NCBI RefSeq assembly: GCF_004923295.1
Contig: NZ_CP039637.1
Location: 248,001 to 312,000 of the forward strand
Length of the DNA: 64,000 nucleotides
Direction of reading: 5' to 3'
Source: Azospirillum sp. TSH100
GTDB lineage: Bacteria > Pseudomonadota > Alphaproteobacteria > Azospirillales > Azospirillaceae
Part shown: one piece after another, positions 51,866 to 61,214 of the stretch
How positions within the stretch are numbered: position 1 is the stretch's first letter
How the letters are laid out: each line of letters begins with the position of its first letter
Made by a program: the position numbers and the translations under genes
Notes under the pieces: model-generated
Databases searched by the model: none
Told to the model about the DNA's origin: nothing
The model's input: the letters and a program-made list of their open reading frames with translations, nothing else

Positions 51866-54800
51866 TCAGAATGTTTCGTAGGCCAGCTTGGAGTCGGTGG
51901 CGATGACCCGGCAGATTTCGCGCTGGCCGAACAGTTCGAACAGCAGTGGCGTGGTGAAGGTGTCGAGCAGGGTGGAACTGATCAGCCCGCCGAAGATCGC
52001 CACAGCCACCGGCTGAAGGATCTCGGTGCCGGCCCGGTCGTTGACGAACAGCAGCGGAATCAATGCCAATCCCGCCGCCATCGCGGTCATCAGCACCGGC
52101 GTCAGCCGTTCCGCACAGCCGCGCAGAATCAGCTCCCGCCCGATCGGCATGCCTTCATGCAGGTTGAGGTTGATGAAGTGGCTGACCTTCAGAAGGCTGT
52201 TGCGCACGGCGACACCCGTCACGGCGATGAAGCCGATCAGTGCCGCCAGACTCAAATCCTGCCCGGAAATCCACAGGGCGGCGATGCTGCCCGCCACCGC
52301 CAGCGGGATATTCCCCATGACGATCAGGCATAGCCGCCAGGACCGGAAGCGCTGGTGCAGAACCAGGAAGATCAGGGCGATGGAGATGGGCGTCAGGATC
52401 GCCATCATCATTCGGCCGGTTTCACCTTCGCGGAAACTGCCTTCCAGGCTGGTGCGATAGCCGACGGGCAGGGGGGTGGAGGCGATGAGCTCTCGCATCT
52501 CGGCGACGATCTTGGCAGTATCCGACCCGTCGGTGTTCGCCATCACCGCGATGCGCCGCACCGCATCCTCGCGCAGGATCAGGCTGGGGCCAGGCGTGAC
52601 CGAGACGGTGGCGAAGGACGACAGCGCGACGGAGCCCGACGGTGTGTCGATCCGCAGCAGCCCCAGCTTTTCCGGGGCACGGTCGCCGTCGTTCAGGCGC
52701 ATGACCACGTCATAGCGGCGCAGGCCGTCGATGATCTGCGACACTGTCCGCCCACCGGAGAAGCTCTCCAGCGCCTGGGTGATCACGGCCGGCGTGATGC
52801 CGAACATCTCCGCCCGCTCATAATCGACTGTAACGCGCAGCTGCGGTGTGAATTGCTGCTGCTCGACCAGAAGGTCGACCAGTCCCGGAATGTTGGAGAA
52901 TTTCTCGCGGAACTTTTCCGCCAGCATCCGCAACGTGGTCAGATTCTGTCCGTAGATCTTCAGAATGATGGCGCCGCGGACACCGCTGTCCTCCGACTGC
53001 ATGCGCTCGGTCAGAAACTGGGTCACAGACAGGTCGGCGGAGAAGATCGACAGCCGGCGGCGGATGTCGGCCATCACCTCCTGCCGGGTGCGGCCGTGAT
53101 CCAGCACGATCTTGATCGGCATCTCGTTGTCGTTGACCGGATCGCCGTCGGCATCCTGCTCGTATCGGCCGGCACGGCGCGACATCGCCTTCACCTCCGG
53201 CACCTGCATGATGATCTGCTCGGCCATATGGCCGATCCGGTTGGACTCCTCCAATGAAGTTCCCGGGTTCAGCAGAAGGGTGACATAGATGTTGCCTTCA
53301 TTGAAATCCGGCAGGAAGGAGCGCGGCAGCAGCGGGACCGAGGCCGCGGCCAGTGCCACGGTGATGCCGACCCCGATCAGTACCTGGCGCGGCCGGTCGA
53401 ACACCCACATCAGGCCACGGCGGTTCAGCTGTTTCAGCCAGCAAATGAACCGGCCTTCATGCGAATGCTCAAGGCCGCGCATGCGCGGGAACAAGTAGGA
53501 GGCCAGCACCGGCGTGATCGTGATCGAGACCACCAGGCTGGCGAAGATCGACACGATGTAGGCCATCGCCAGCGGACCGAACATCCGGCCGGGTTGGCCC
53601 GGCATGGCGAACAGCGGGATGAAGACCAGCAGGATGATGGCGGTCGCATAGACGATGCCCGACCGCACCTCTTGCGAGGCGCGGGCGATGACGGTCATGA
53701 CCGGCTCCGGCTTCGGCCGTTTCCGATTCTCGCCCAGCCGGCGCAGGATGTTCTCCACGTCGACCACCGAATCATCGACCAGTTCACCCAGTGCGATGGC
53801 GATGCCGCCCAGCGTCATGGTGTTCAGGGTCACGCCGATCATGTGGAAGACCAGCACGCTGACCACCAGCGAAATCGGAATGGCGAGCAGCGAGATCGCC
53901 GTCGAGCGGACATTCGCCAGGAATAGCATGAGCACGACCGCAACGATGATCATGCCGTCGCGCAGGATGTCGCCGACATTGCCGATCGCCTCGTTGATCA
54001 TGTCGGCTTGGCTGTAGGAGATCTGGCCCAGCACGATTCCCGGTGGTGCCGTGGCCTGCATATCGGCCAGCAGTTGCCGGACCGCCGCATCCACCTGCAC
54101 GGTGTTCGCCGACGGATGCTTGACGATGGCGACATTCACCGACGGAATGCCGTTGAAGGCGCCTTCGCCGCGCTTCAGCCTTGCCGAGAACTCCACGCTG
54201 CCGATCTGGCTCAGCAGCACCGGCGTGCCGTCGCGGTAGGCGACGACCAGCTTGCGCATGTCCTCCAGCCGGCTGGACTTGCCGATGTTGCGGATCGGGA
54301 ATTCCTGGCCGCGCGCCTCGGCGAAGCCGCCGCTGCTGTTGGTGCCGAAGGCGGTCAGCGCCTGTTCCACCTGTTGCAGCGTGATGCCGAGGTCATTCAT
54401 CGCGACCGGGTCGGGCGTGAAGCGGAAGGTCTTCACCTGACCGCCGATCAGGAAGGCCTGGGCCACGCCCTCCTGCGCCAGGATGCGGGGGCGGAGCACG
54501 AGCTCGACATAGTCCCGCAGCGCCATCGGGTCCGCCCCGCCGGTGACGCCCATATGCATGATCAGCCCGGTCGCCGCCGACATCGGCGCCAACTGCGGCT
54601 GAAGCCCGGCCGGCAGACGGTCGCGCACCTGCGCAAGGCGCTCCATCACCAGCTGGCGGTTCAGCTGCGGATTGGTTCCCCAGGCAAAAACCGCCAGCAC
54701 CCGCGAGAAGGAGGCGCTGGAGGTGCTGCGCACGCGCGTCACCCCGGCGATACCGCTCAGCGCCGATTCGATGGGCAGGGTGACCAGCTGTTCCACCTCC

Positions 54801-54976
54801 TCCGCCGCGAGGCTGCCTGCTTCGGTGACGACGTTGACCGTCGGCTGGCGCAATTCCGGCAGCAGGTCGATGGGCACGTCCCGCGCGACGAACAATCCCC
54901 AGGCGACGAGGACGGCCGATGCGACGAGGACGAAGACGCGCTGGCGCAGGCTGAAGGCGACGATCGCCTGAAACAT
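51866..54976 (-). CDS. RND efflux pump inner-membrane protein, CusA/CzcA-like
   Basis: A 1036-residue pump with the usual 12-helix layout and two large periplasmic loops. Family marks include VPIDLLPELRQPTVNVVTEAGSLAAEEVE after the first helix, ALGELVDDSVVDVENILRRLGENR in TM4 and the repeat-two helix LAALIGFIAVTGVAVRNSLL. The two adjacent aspartates in TM4 carry protons. The branch is called heavy-metal efflux, but cargo cannot be read from sequence, and methionine clusters of CusA are not evident. TGAGG is eight bases upstream of the start. The gene is last in a three-gene set with the small membrane protein and the adaptor. Confidence 0.93.
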   Translation of the reverse strand: MFQAIVAFSLRQRVFVLVASAVLVAWGLFVARDVPIDLLPELRQPTVNVVTEAGSLAAEEVEQLVTLPIESALSGIAGVTRVRSTSSASFSRVLAVFAWGTNPQLNRQLVMERLAQVRDRLPAGLQPQLAPMSAATGLIMHMGVTGGADPMALRDYVELVLRPRILAQEGVAQAFLIGGQVKTFRFTPDPVAMNDLGITLQQVEQALTAFGTNSSGGFAEARGQEFPIRNIGKSSRLEDMRKLVVAYRDGTPVLLSQIGSVEFSARLKRGEGAFNGIPSVNVAIVKHPSANTVQVDAAVRQLLADMQATAPPGIVLGQISYSQADMINEAIGNVGDILRDGMIIVAVVLMLFLANVRSTAISLLAIPISLVVSVLVFHMIGVTLNTMTLGGIAIALGELVDDSVVDVENILRRLGENRKRPKPEPVMTVIARASQEVRSGIVYATAIILLVFIPLFAMPGQPGRMFGPLAMAYIVSIFASLVVSITITPVLASYLFPRMRGLEHSHEGRFICWLKQLNRRGLMWVFDRPRQVLIGVGITVALAAASVPLLPRSFLPDFNEGNIYVTLLLNPGTSLEESNRIGHMAEQIIMQVPEVKAMSRRAGRYEQDADGDPVNDNEMPIKIVLDHGRTRQEVMADIRRRLSIFSADLSVTQFLTERMQSEDSGVRGAIILKIYGQNLTTLRMLAEKFREKFSNIPGLVDLLVEQQQFTPQLRVTVDYERAEMFGITPAVITQALESFSGGRTVSQIIDGLRRYDVVMRLNDGDRAPEKLGLLRIDTPSGSVALSSFATVSVTPGPSLILREDAVRRIAVMANTDGSDTAKIVAEMRELIASTPLPVGYRTSLEGSFREGETGRMMMAILTPISIALIFLVLHQRFRSWRLCLIVMGNIPLAVAGSIAALWISGQDLSLAALIGFIAVTGVAVRNSLLKVSHFINLNLHEGMPIGRELILRGCAERLTPVLMTAMAAGLALIPLLFVNDRAGTEILQPVAVAIFGGLISSTLLDTFTTPLLFELFGQREICRVIATDSKLAYETF

Positions 54977-55015
54977 CGATGGGGCCTCAGCGGGTGGAGG
55001 GCGGAGCGGATGAGG

Positions 55016-55597
55016 TCAGGTGGCTTTGGCGAGCGGGATGGCGACCGCCGAGCGGCGGGCCCGCCGCTGCATCAGCAGAATCGTGACCGCCGACCCGATC
55101 AGGCCGGACACCAGCGCAATGGTCAGCAGGCGGCCGAAGCCTACGCCACGGACGGGCACCGGCGGTGCCGATTCCAGAACCAGCTTCGTCTTGGCTTCAC
55201 AACTGCCGGCGGATGTGCCGACCGCCACGGTGAGGTTGTCCTCCCGCAGGCCGCGGCCGGGTTTGTAGGGTGCGGTGAACAGGCCGTCCGCCACTTTCTG
55301 CATCGCCAGCGGCGAGCGGCTGTGGGCGCGGGTGACGGTGATCACTGCATCTTCGGCCGGCGCATTGTCGGCGATCCGGTCGACATAGGCCTGCAGGCTG
55401 TCGTCGGCGACCACCAGGACGACGCCAAGGTCGCACATCTCCATAGCCGAGCGTGGGGCCCGGTTGGACGCCCCGTCGCCACCGTCGTCGGCAAGGGCCG
55501 GCGCGGCAAGGACAGTCAGGCCGCTTGTCAGCCCCCCGATGAGGGCGGCGGCTATGGCCTGTCGGAGGCGGCCCATCCTGCATCCGGTCTGGTGCAT
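55016..55597 (-). CDS. Unknown exported protein with C-terminal membrane anchor, RND-linked
   Basis: A protein of about 193 residues if the ATG at 55597 is used; AAGGGGAGG sits nine bases before it but too close to the alternative at 55606. It has a signal peptide (IAAALIGGLTSGLTVLAAPALA), a periplasmic domain of some 115 residues with paired cysteines (MCDLG and GSCEA), and one C-terminal helix (LLTIALVSGLIGSAVTILLM) followed by a basic tail. I do not recognise the family. Its place between adaptor and pump genes suggests an accessory role, perhaps sensing or assembly. Confidence 0.78.
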   Translation of the reverse strand: MHQTGCRMGRLRQAIAAALIGGLTSGLTVLAAPALADDGGDGASNRAPRSAMEMCDLGVVLVVADDSLQAYVDRIADNAPAEDAVITVTRAHSRSPLAMQKVADGLFTAPYKPGRGLREDNLTVAVGTSAGSCEAKTKLVLESAPPVPVRGVGFGRLLTIALVSGLIGSAVTILLMQRRARRSAVAIPLAKAT

Positions 55598-55613
55598 CGT
55601 TCGCATCCTCCCC

Positions 55614-57275
55614 TTATTGCAGCTGTGTCATGAGGCCGGTGCCGCGGACGACGATCCGGGCTCCCTCGGTCACGCCGTTCAGGACGAGGACGGTCTGGGC
55701 GTCGATGTCCTGTGTCTGCACCACGCGCGGAACGAACGTCTCAGGCTCGGTCTGTTCCCACACCTGCTGGATGCCGTCGCTTCCGACCGCGACGGCGGCG
55801 CGGCGGACCGGCATGCCGCGCGTGGCGGCCTGTTCGCCCGGCATCAGCACGGCAACCGGCCGGCCGACCCGCAGGCCCTTCGGCGGGTTGTCGATACGGA
55901 ACAGCATCGGGATCGATTGCTGACGGACCGAAGGGCCGCTGCCCATGTAGGTGACGGCCATGCTCTGCCCTTCCGGGGTCCGTGCGCTTGCACGCGAACC
56001 GGGCGAGGCTTCGGCGGCGATGGTCGGATCGGGCACAGTGACCTCGACCCACAGTTGCTTCGGGTTCACGATGTCGAACACCATCTCTCCCGGCTGCGTG
56101 ACGCGTCCGGTCACCGCGGTGGAGGACGCGATCACCCCGTCGACGGGTGCCCGCAGATATTCCTGGGTCTTCAGCAGCGGCAGCAACGCCTCGCGTTCCT
56201 GTCGCAGGCCCTGGAGGCGGGTTTCCAACTGGATCACCTTGCCTTCGCGGAAGGGTACGAAGCTGAACTGCTTGGTGATCTCCAAGCTTTCCGCGGTGAT
56301 GCGGATCTCGTTGGTCAGGCGGGCGATCTCGCGCCGGACGCTGCTGCGGTCGACGACGCCGACCACCGGCACCACCATGCCGAGGATCTGGCCCTTGCGC
56401 ACCTCGTCGCCGACGACCGGGATACCGGTTTCCGGCGCCTCGAACCGGCCGAGCAGCCCGGCTTCCACGCGGCCATGCGCCTTGGGATCGGGCACCACCC
56501 GGCCGTTCAGCTTGCGGACGGCGCGCACCTCCGAGACGGCGGCGCGTTCGGTGCGCACCTCGAACATGCGTTGCAGGCCCTTCGGAACGAAATAGGAGCC
56601 GTCGGCATTCCGGGCGGAGCGGTCATAGACCAGATTCGCCAGCAAGCCGGCCGGAATGGGTTGGAGTGGCGCACGCACCTGCTCCTCCGCCGGTTCAGGC
56701 GGCGGAGCCGCGGCGGTCTCCGCAGCGGAATCGGGTACGGCGGCCGTCTCCTGGGCTGGCGAGGCGGCGGTGGGCTGCGCCGTCTCCTGGACCGGCGCCG
56801 GCGCTGTCGTCGGGACCACGGGAGCCGCCGACTCCATGACGGGAGCCTGGGCGTGATCGGTCGCGGTGTCGACGAACTCCGGCCGCGGCAGGGGTGTCTT
56901 GTTGACACCCATCATGTAGGCGGTTTCGTAGAGTGCCTGCCCGATGCCGGTATAGGCCGACGACAGCATGTCGCCCGCCGACCACAGCAGCCCCGTGGAG
57001 CCTTGGTAGAGATAGCCGGCCGCGGCCCCTGCCGTCTGTGTGATCGATTCGAGCCCGCCGGCGGGTGTCGGCGGCTGTGCGGTCGGTTTGGCGGGGCCGG
57101 CGGCACCCGCGGCCGACGCGTTCGCCGTTGCCGCCTGCGGCTGCACTGCCTGCGGTTGTTCGGCGCCGCCGGCGTGCGCGGCAACGGGCGATGCCGCGGC
57201 AATCGCTATGGAAAGAGCGACAGCGGCCCGCTTCGAACGGCGGGCGAAACGGCGGGCCGGACGATTGATGACCAT
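55614..57275 (-). CDS. RND periplasmic adaptor (HlyD/MFP family), unusually long
   Basis: A 553-residue protein; the ATG at 57275 has GAGGG upstream. A basic n-region and hydrophobic stretch give a signal peptide ending near AAHA. Residues about 35-190 are low-complexity, rich in alanine, proline, glutamate and threonine, without clear fold. The adaptor proper follows: barrel and lipoyl pieces (GRVVPDPKAHGRVEAGLLGRFEAPETGIPVVGDEVRKGQILGMVV), a coiled-coil hairpin, then LRAPVDGVIASSTAVTGRVTQPGEMVFDIVNPKQLWVEVTVPD. Adaptors are usually 350-420 residues. The extra N-terminal linker may span the periplasm or contact the cell wall. Confidence 0.88.
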   Translation of the reverse strand: MVINRPARRFARRSKRAAVALSIAIAAASPVAAHAGGAEQPQAVQPQAATANASAAGAAGPAKPTAQPPTPAGGLESITQTAGAAAGYLYQGSTGLLWSAGDMLSSAYTGIGQALYETAYMMGVNKTPLPRPEFVDTATDHAQAPVMESAAPVVPTTAPAPVQETAQPTAASPAQETAAVPDSAAETAAAPPPEPAEEQVRAPLQPIPAGLLANLVYDRSARNADGSYFVPKGLQRMFEVRTERAAVSEVRAVRKLNGRVVPDPKAHGRVEAGLLGRFEAPETGIPVVGDEVRKGQILGMVVPVVGVVDRSSVRREIARLTNEIRITAESLEITKQFSFVPFREGKVIQLETRLQGLRQEREALLPLLKTQEYLRAPVDGVIASSTAVTGRVTQPGEMVFDIVNPKQLWVEVTVPDPTIAAEASPGSRASARTPEGQSMAVTYMGSGPSVRQQSIPMLFRIDNPPKGLRVGRPVAVLMPGEQAATRGMPVRRAAVAVGSDGIQQVWEQTEPETFVPRVVQTQDIDAQTVLVLNGVTEGARIVVRGTGLMTQLQ

Positions 57276-57628
57276 AAATGCGAACCCTCGGACACACTCT
57301 GAAAGAGAGTCTGTCAAAGGTTATAAAGAAATAGCAAGCGCGGCGATGCGGATTCGTCCGGCAATCGGTGCCGCTTCTGAGCGTGGATGACCGGGGCGCG
57401 ATCGGGGCTGGCTGTGCCCCTGTAGCCTATGCCCTGCTGGAGCCCCTTCACCTCCGCGAAAAAGTATCCTTAGCGCCAACCGTGTCACCCACGGGGCACG
57501 GACGAGCAATCCCGACGCCTCCCCGGCGGTACGTCGCGAATGCGCCGGCGGCACCGGATGCGTCATCGACGCACCGGCGAGGCGGCCAAATTTATGGAGT
57601 CGTGCAACCCATCGAGGGAGATCGCGAG
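57276..57628. other. Divergent intergenic region
   Basis: This 353-base region lies between the adaptor gene and the first small exported-protein gene. It has no supported gene. A short dyad, TGCGTC-ATC-GACGCA, is at 57559-57573, 56 bases before the plus-strand start, and could be a regulator site or a hairpin in the leader. The part near 57300-57340 is more AT-rich and probably holds the adaptor promoter. Confidence 0.4.
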
Positions 57629-58117
57629 ATGCCCATCCGGCCGATCGGGCAAGGCGTGGCGGCTGTCATGGCCGCCAGCATGATCATCGCGGCATCGGTG
57701 GCGGCCTCGCCGGCATTGGCCGCCGCGGCTGCCGGTTCCGGCAGCGGGAACGGTTCCTGGCCGGCGCTCGCGGAGATCGCCACACCATCAGGGGAGCGGG
57801 AGGTCGCCGAACGGCAGGCCGCAGGCTGTGCGCTGCTCGGACTGGGGGTCACCGGTCTGGCGGTTGCATCCGGGGCGCTGACGGCGGCGGGAACCGGCGG
57901 TGCCGGGGCGGCGCCGGTCGGGGCAGCTCTGGGGGAGGTGGTCGCGTATTTTGGGGCGGGCTGCACCATCGGCGCTTTCCTCTCCGCCCTCCCGCTATTC
58001 GGATATGCGCCGGCGGATGCGTCGGGTGAATCGGGTACGGCGGTGAAAGGCGGTCCGCCGCCGCGGCTGGACGGGGATCGGATCCTGACCGATGCACAGC
58101 CCGCCGCACTGCGATGA
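57629..58117 (+). CDS. Small Ala/Gly-rich exported or membrane protein, unknown
   Basis: A 162-residue protein with GAGGGAG eight bases upstream of the ATG. An N-terminal signal sequence or anchor (GVAAVMAASMIIAASVAASPALA) is followed by a short polar part and two hydrophobic stretches (AAGCALLGLGVTGLAVASGAL and VVAYFGAGCTIGAFLSALPLF), each with a cysteine and small-residue spacing suited to helix packing. The tail is polar and proline-rich. I recognise no family. It starts the plus-strand envelope cluster. Confidence 0.7.
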   Translation: MPIRPIGQGVAAVMAASMIIAASVAASPALAAAAAGSGSGNGSWPALAEIATPSGEREVAERQAAGCALLGLGVTGLAVASGALTAAGTGGAGAAPVGAALGEVVAYFGAGCTIGAFLSALPLFGYAPADASGESGTAVKGGPPPRLDGDRILTDAQPAALR

Positions 58118-58206
58118 CGCTCACGTCCGGGCGATCGGGGCGAATGGCGGTGGCCGCATTTTCGTGGTAGCTTGGTACCGGTTCCCCAATGTCCGGAGTA
58201 GATCCC

Positions 58207-58533
58207 ATGCGCATGCTGTCGCCAATGGTGTTCGCCGCGTTCCTGGCAATCGCGCCGTTGAGCGCGGGTGCTCAGACGGTTCCGGCCCCTGTCCCTGTCC
58301 CCCCGCCCGCGTCGTCGACGATTCTCGGCATGTCGCCCAATCAGGCGCTGGCGATCGGTGTCGGCATGATCGCCGGCGGCGTGGGCATGAGCGCGCTGGC
58401 GGAAGGGCCGTTCACGACGGTGGTCGGCAGCATTGCCGGCGCCCTGATCGGCAACTGGTGGTATGCGACGCAGCCGATGCCTTCGCGTGCCACGCCGATG
58501 CGCTATCAGACGTCGGTCGCCGAAGCCAACTGA
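58207..58533 (+). CDS. Small Gly-rich exported membrane protein, unknown
   Basis: A 108-residue protein starting at the ATG at 58207, which has GGAG eight bases upstream. A signal peptide ends near SAGAQ, then a proline/valine linker, then two glycine-rich hydrophobic helices (ALAIGVGMIAGGVGMSAL and VVGSIAGALIGNWWYA) with GxxxG-like spacing and a short polar tail. It resembles the protein encoded at 57629 in layout, though not clearly in sequence. Glycine-zipper helices of this kind suggest a small oligomer in a membrane. No function is assigned. Confidence 0.72.
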   Translation: MRMLSPMVFAAFLAIAPLSAGAQTVPAPVPVPPPASSTILGMSPNQALAIGVGMIAGGVGMSALAEGPFTTVVGSIAGALIGNWWYATQPMPSRATPMRYQTSVAEAN

Positions 58534-59101
58534 GGGTGCGCCTGGGTGGTTTCCAAAGCGGACGGCTCTGCTCGCCACATCGTTTTCTCATAATCCTTTT
58601 TCAGGCTCCTTGTGCCGGCCGCCCATAGCGTCCGGCCTAGGCGCCAATCCCGTTATTGCGCTTCCTGCACATGGATGGTCGCACCCTTGCGTGCGCTGGG
58701 CCAGCGGGGGACCCGTGCGACCACATGTGCAATCAATGGCTTGGCCGATTGCGGCGGCACGACGGCGGCCATTCGAGGATTGCCAAATATAATCAGACGT
58801 TGTGCTGCAAATGGTGACGAAGTCCGGGATCGAAACGTCCCCGTCATGCAGGCGATCATTCCGGCGTGACTGGCCGTACGCTGCTGAAAGTGAGGAAGTC
58901 CTTTCGGTTAGAGAGCGTAGAGGGCTTTCTCAAGCCCCTCTTTTGAGGTACCTTTGCGGTATATGGCCTTCAGATTATCTCCGTGGCCAACCCTATGAAT
59001 TTCAGCAGAACCCTTTGGTGTCTGGCGGCCCTGCCGCCGGAACCATCGATTGAAACTGAAGGTGATCGCCAGCCGTCACCGCCATGTCAGGGAATCGGAA
59101 C
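58534..59101. other. Non-coding gap of 568 bases
   Basis: No reading frame here has a convincing start site, codon pattern or recognisable protein. The stretch is less GC-rich than its surroundings. Around 58921-58946 overlapping short inverted repeats (GGGCTT/AAGCCC) could form a hairpin. It may contain the promoter and leader for the anchored protein gene at 59102 or an unrecognised small RNA. Confidence 0.4.
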
Positions 59102-60049
59102 ATGACGACCAGCAATCTGGCCGGCGAACAGGATGTCGCCAATCCGCCGCCGCATCTGTCGCAGTCGGCGGATAGGGCCCCTCCATCCGCGGCGGGCTCT
59201 GCGGGCGGGCAAGGTGCTGCGGTGGCATTCCAGGACCCACCGGGCCGCGGTTCGGGCAAGACCATGCCCATCCTGGCCGCGGTCGTCGGCATCGCGGCGA
59301 TCGGCGGCGTGCTGCTGTCCTTGCAGTCACATGGCACGGCGCTGAAGGATTTGTCTGCCCGCATCGATTCATTGGAACGCAGGCTGGATACGGCAGCCGC
59401 CGCCACGGCTCCGTTGCCCGACCGGATCGCCGGGATCGAGAAGGCGGTTGCCGGGCTGGAGGGGCGCGTTGCCCAGGCTGCGAAGGCATCGTCCGACCTG
59501 TCCGGCATCTCCCCGGTCATCCACGTGATGGCGGCGAGGCAGTTGCGCGCCGCCTTGTCGCGCCCTACGCCATTCCATGCCGAACTGGCGCTGGCGCGTC
59601 TGGCGGGCATCGTGGATGGGGAATTGGCGAAGCTTTTGGACGGGTTGGCGCCGCGCGCCGTGGAGGGCGTGCCGACGCGTGACGATCTGGTGGCGCGCTT
59701 CGCCCTTCTGGTGCCCTCCGTGCTCGGATCCGAGCTGGGCGGTGGGCCGAGCGGTGTCGGGAACGCGATGTGGGGCTGGGTCACCGGCGTGACGACGGTG
59801 CTGCGACCGCCGGCCGAAGAGGCGACCGGCGATGAGAACCGTCCGTCCGCGCTGTTGGCCCGGGCCGGCATCCTGCTGGAGGCCGGCGACCTTCCCGGCG
59901 CCGCCGAGCGCATCGCCCTGCTGGAGGGTGCGCAGGCGGAAGCCGCGGCGCCGTGGCTGACCGATGCGCGGGCACGCGTGGCCGCCGACCAGGCATCGCT
60001 GCAACTGACCCGCCGCATGGATGAACTGCTTACGGCGGAAAAGCGCTGA
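59102..60049 (+). CDS. Membrane-anchored coiled-coil protein A, mitofilin-like layout
   Basis: A 315-residue protein; the ATG at 59102 has GGGA upstream. A disordered N-terminal tail of 53 residues is followed by one membrane helix (residues 54-74, MPILAAVVGIAAIGGVLLSL), a coiled coil (about 80-130) and a helical C-terminal domain. Two blocks, about 147-164 (QLRAALSRPTPFHAELAL) and 247-297 (start RPSALLARAG, then PWLTDARARVAA), match the protein encoded at 62321 closely. The layout resembles alphaproteobacterial mitofilin-type (COG4223) proteins, which are usually linked to heme genes; that context is absent here. The bulk should lie in the periplasm. Function unknown. Confidence 0.8.
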   Translation: MTTSNLAGEQDVANPPPHLSQSADRAPPSAAGSAGGQGAAVAFQDPPGRGSGKTMPILAAVVGIAAIGGVLLSLQSHGTALKDLSARIDSLERRLDTAAAATAPLPDRIAGIEKAVAGLEGRVAQAAKASSDLSGISPVIHVMAARQLRAALSRPTPFHAELALARLAGIVDGELAKLLDGLAPRAVEGVPTRDDLVARFALLVPSVLGSELGGGPSGVGNAMWGWVTGVTTVLRPPAEEATGDENRPSALLARAGILLEAGDLPGAAERIALLEGAQAEAAAPWLTDARARVAADQASLQLTRRMDELLTAEKR

Positions 60050-60082
60050 AAAGAAACGGGAAACTCGGAGGGGGCGAGAAGC

Positions 60083-61141
60083 ATGGATTTCGGATTGTTA
60101 TCGCTTCCGGTGCTCGCCTTGTCGGCGCTTCTCGGCTACGCGGTCGTCTTCGACACCAGCGCGGTGATGTTCCACGATATCGGGGTTCCCAACGCCATCG
60201 AATCCCAGGGATACACGCCAAAGGTCATGGCGGCCCGCCTTGCAAACGAGGTGCGCTCGATCGATCAGAAGGCGCGTACCGTCAAGGACATCCGTGACTT
60301 CTCGCTGCCCGACGACGATTCCGCGGTCAATGCGCTGAGCGACTATTTCCAGTTCGCCGAACCGGTCCGCGCGACGCAGGAAATGCTGGGGCTGATCCGT
60401 TTCACCTTCAACGGTGACATGGTCACCCGCGGCGACGACCTGCAACTGTCGGTGCGCGGCTACGGCTACAATGGCCGCAAGCCGTTCAATCGCAGCATTT
60501 CCGGCAAGGATCCCGACCAGATCCTGCACGAAATGGCGGTCGATATCGTCCGCTTCATCGATCCGTACGTCGTCGCCTCCTACATGTACGAGACGACGCG
60601 CGACGCCAATTCGAAGGATTTTGCCAGCACGATTCGTGAGGTGCGCTATTGCATGGTCCATCTGCCGAAGAGCGACCTGCATTGGGCGTACAACCTGCAT
60701 GGCCTGGTTCTGACCCAGCAGGGCAAGCCGCAGGAGGCCATCGAGCGCTTCAACGAGGCTTTGAAGCTGAAGCCCGATTTCCTGCTGCCGGTCTACAACA
60801 CCGGCAACGCGCTGCTTGACATGAAGCAGTACGATCAGGCCATCGCCAAGTTCAAGGAAGTGCTGAACCGTGATGTAAAGGGCGACATCCGTACGCCGCA
60901 TGCTTACACCCAATGGGGTGTAGCGTTGATGCGGCAGGGCCGGATGGACGAGGCCGCGCAGATGATGCGGAAGGCGATCGCGGTCGATCCGATGTATGCC
61001 GACGCCTACTACCAGCTCGGTCAGCTTCTTCGGCAGCAGGGCAAAGCCGAGGAAGGGCGGGAGATGATTCAGCGCGCCATCGACCGGGCTCCGCAGCGTA
61101 TGCTCTATGCTGCGGAGCTGAATCAGGTGCTGACCAACTGA
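60083..61141 (+). CDS. Membrane-anchored TPR protein
   Basis: A 352-residue protein. An N-terminal helix (LLSLPVLALSALLGYAVVF) anchors it, then a domain of about 165 residues of unknown fold (FHDIGVPNAIESQGYTPKVM and FIDPYVVASYMYE) leads to at least three tetratricopeptide repeats (about 205-340), such as AYNLHGLVLTQQGKPQEAIE, PVYNTGNALLDMKQYDQAIA and AYYQLGQLLRQQGKAEEGRE. TPR arrays bind other proteins. The gene follows the coiled-coil protein A gene by 33 bases and ends at a strong terminator, so both belong to one transcript. Confidence 0.88.
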   Translation: MDFGLLSLPVLALSALLGYAVVFDTSAVMFHDIGVPNAIESQGYTPKVMAARLANEVRSIDQKARTVKDIRDFSLPDDDSAVNALSDYFQFAEPVRATQEMLGLIRFTFNGDMVTRGDDLQLSVRGYGYNGRKPFNRSISGKDPDQILHEMAVDIVRFIDPYVVASYMYETTRDANSKDFASTIREVRYCMVHLPKSDLHWAYNLHGLVLTQQGKPQEAIERFNEALKLKPDFLLPVYNTGNALLDMKQYDQAIAKFKEVLNRDVKGDIRTPHAYTQWGVALMRQGRMDEAAQMMRKAIAVDPMYADAYYQLGQLLRQQGKAEEGREMIQRAIDRAPQRMLYAAELNQVLTN

Positions 61142-61170
61142 CCCGGCTTCGGCGCGATCGACATAAAGAG

Positions 61171-61196
61171 GCCCCCACTTTCGGGGGCTTTTTTTT
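61171..61196 (+). terminator. Rho-independent terminator
   Basis: GCCCCC (61171-61176) pairs with GGGGGC (61183-61188) around a six-base loop, followed directly by eight T residues. It ends the TPR transcript 30 bases after the stop codon. Confidence 0.93.
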
Positions 61197-61214
61197 GGAT
61201 CACTGTTTTTAGGC

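Noticed and set aside
51866..57275. Copper/silver efflux operon (cusCBA)
   Set aside because: No outer-membrane channel, no metal chaperone and no evident methionine ladder; the pump is only placed in the CusA/CzcA family.
58653..58859. Possible remnant of a DUF302-type gene (RLIIFGNP segment, minus strand)
   Set aside because: Only about eight residues match, and sequence on both sides does not continue the family pattern in any frame.
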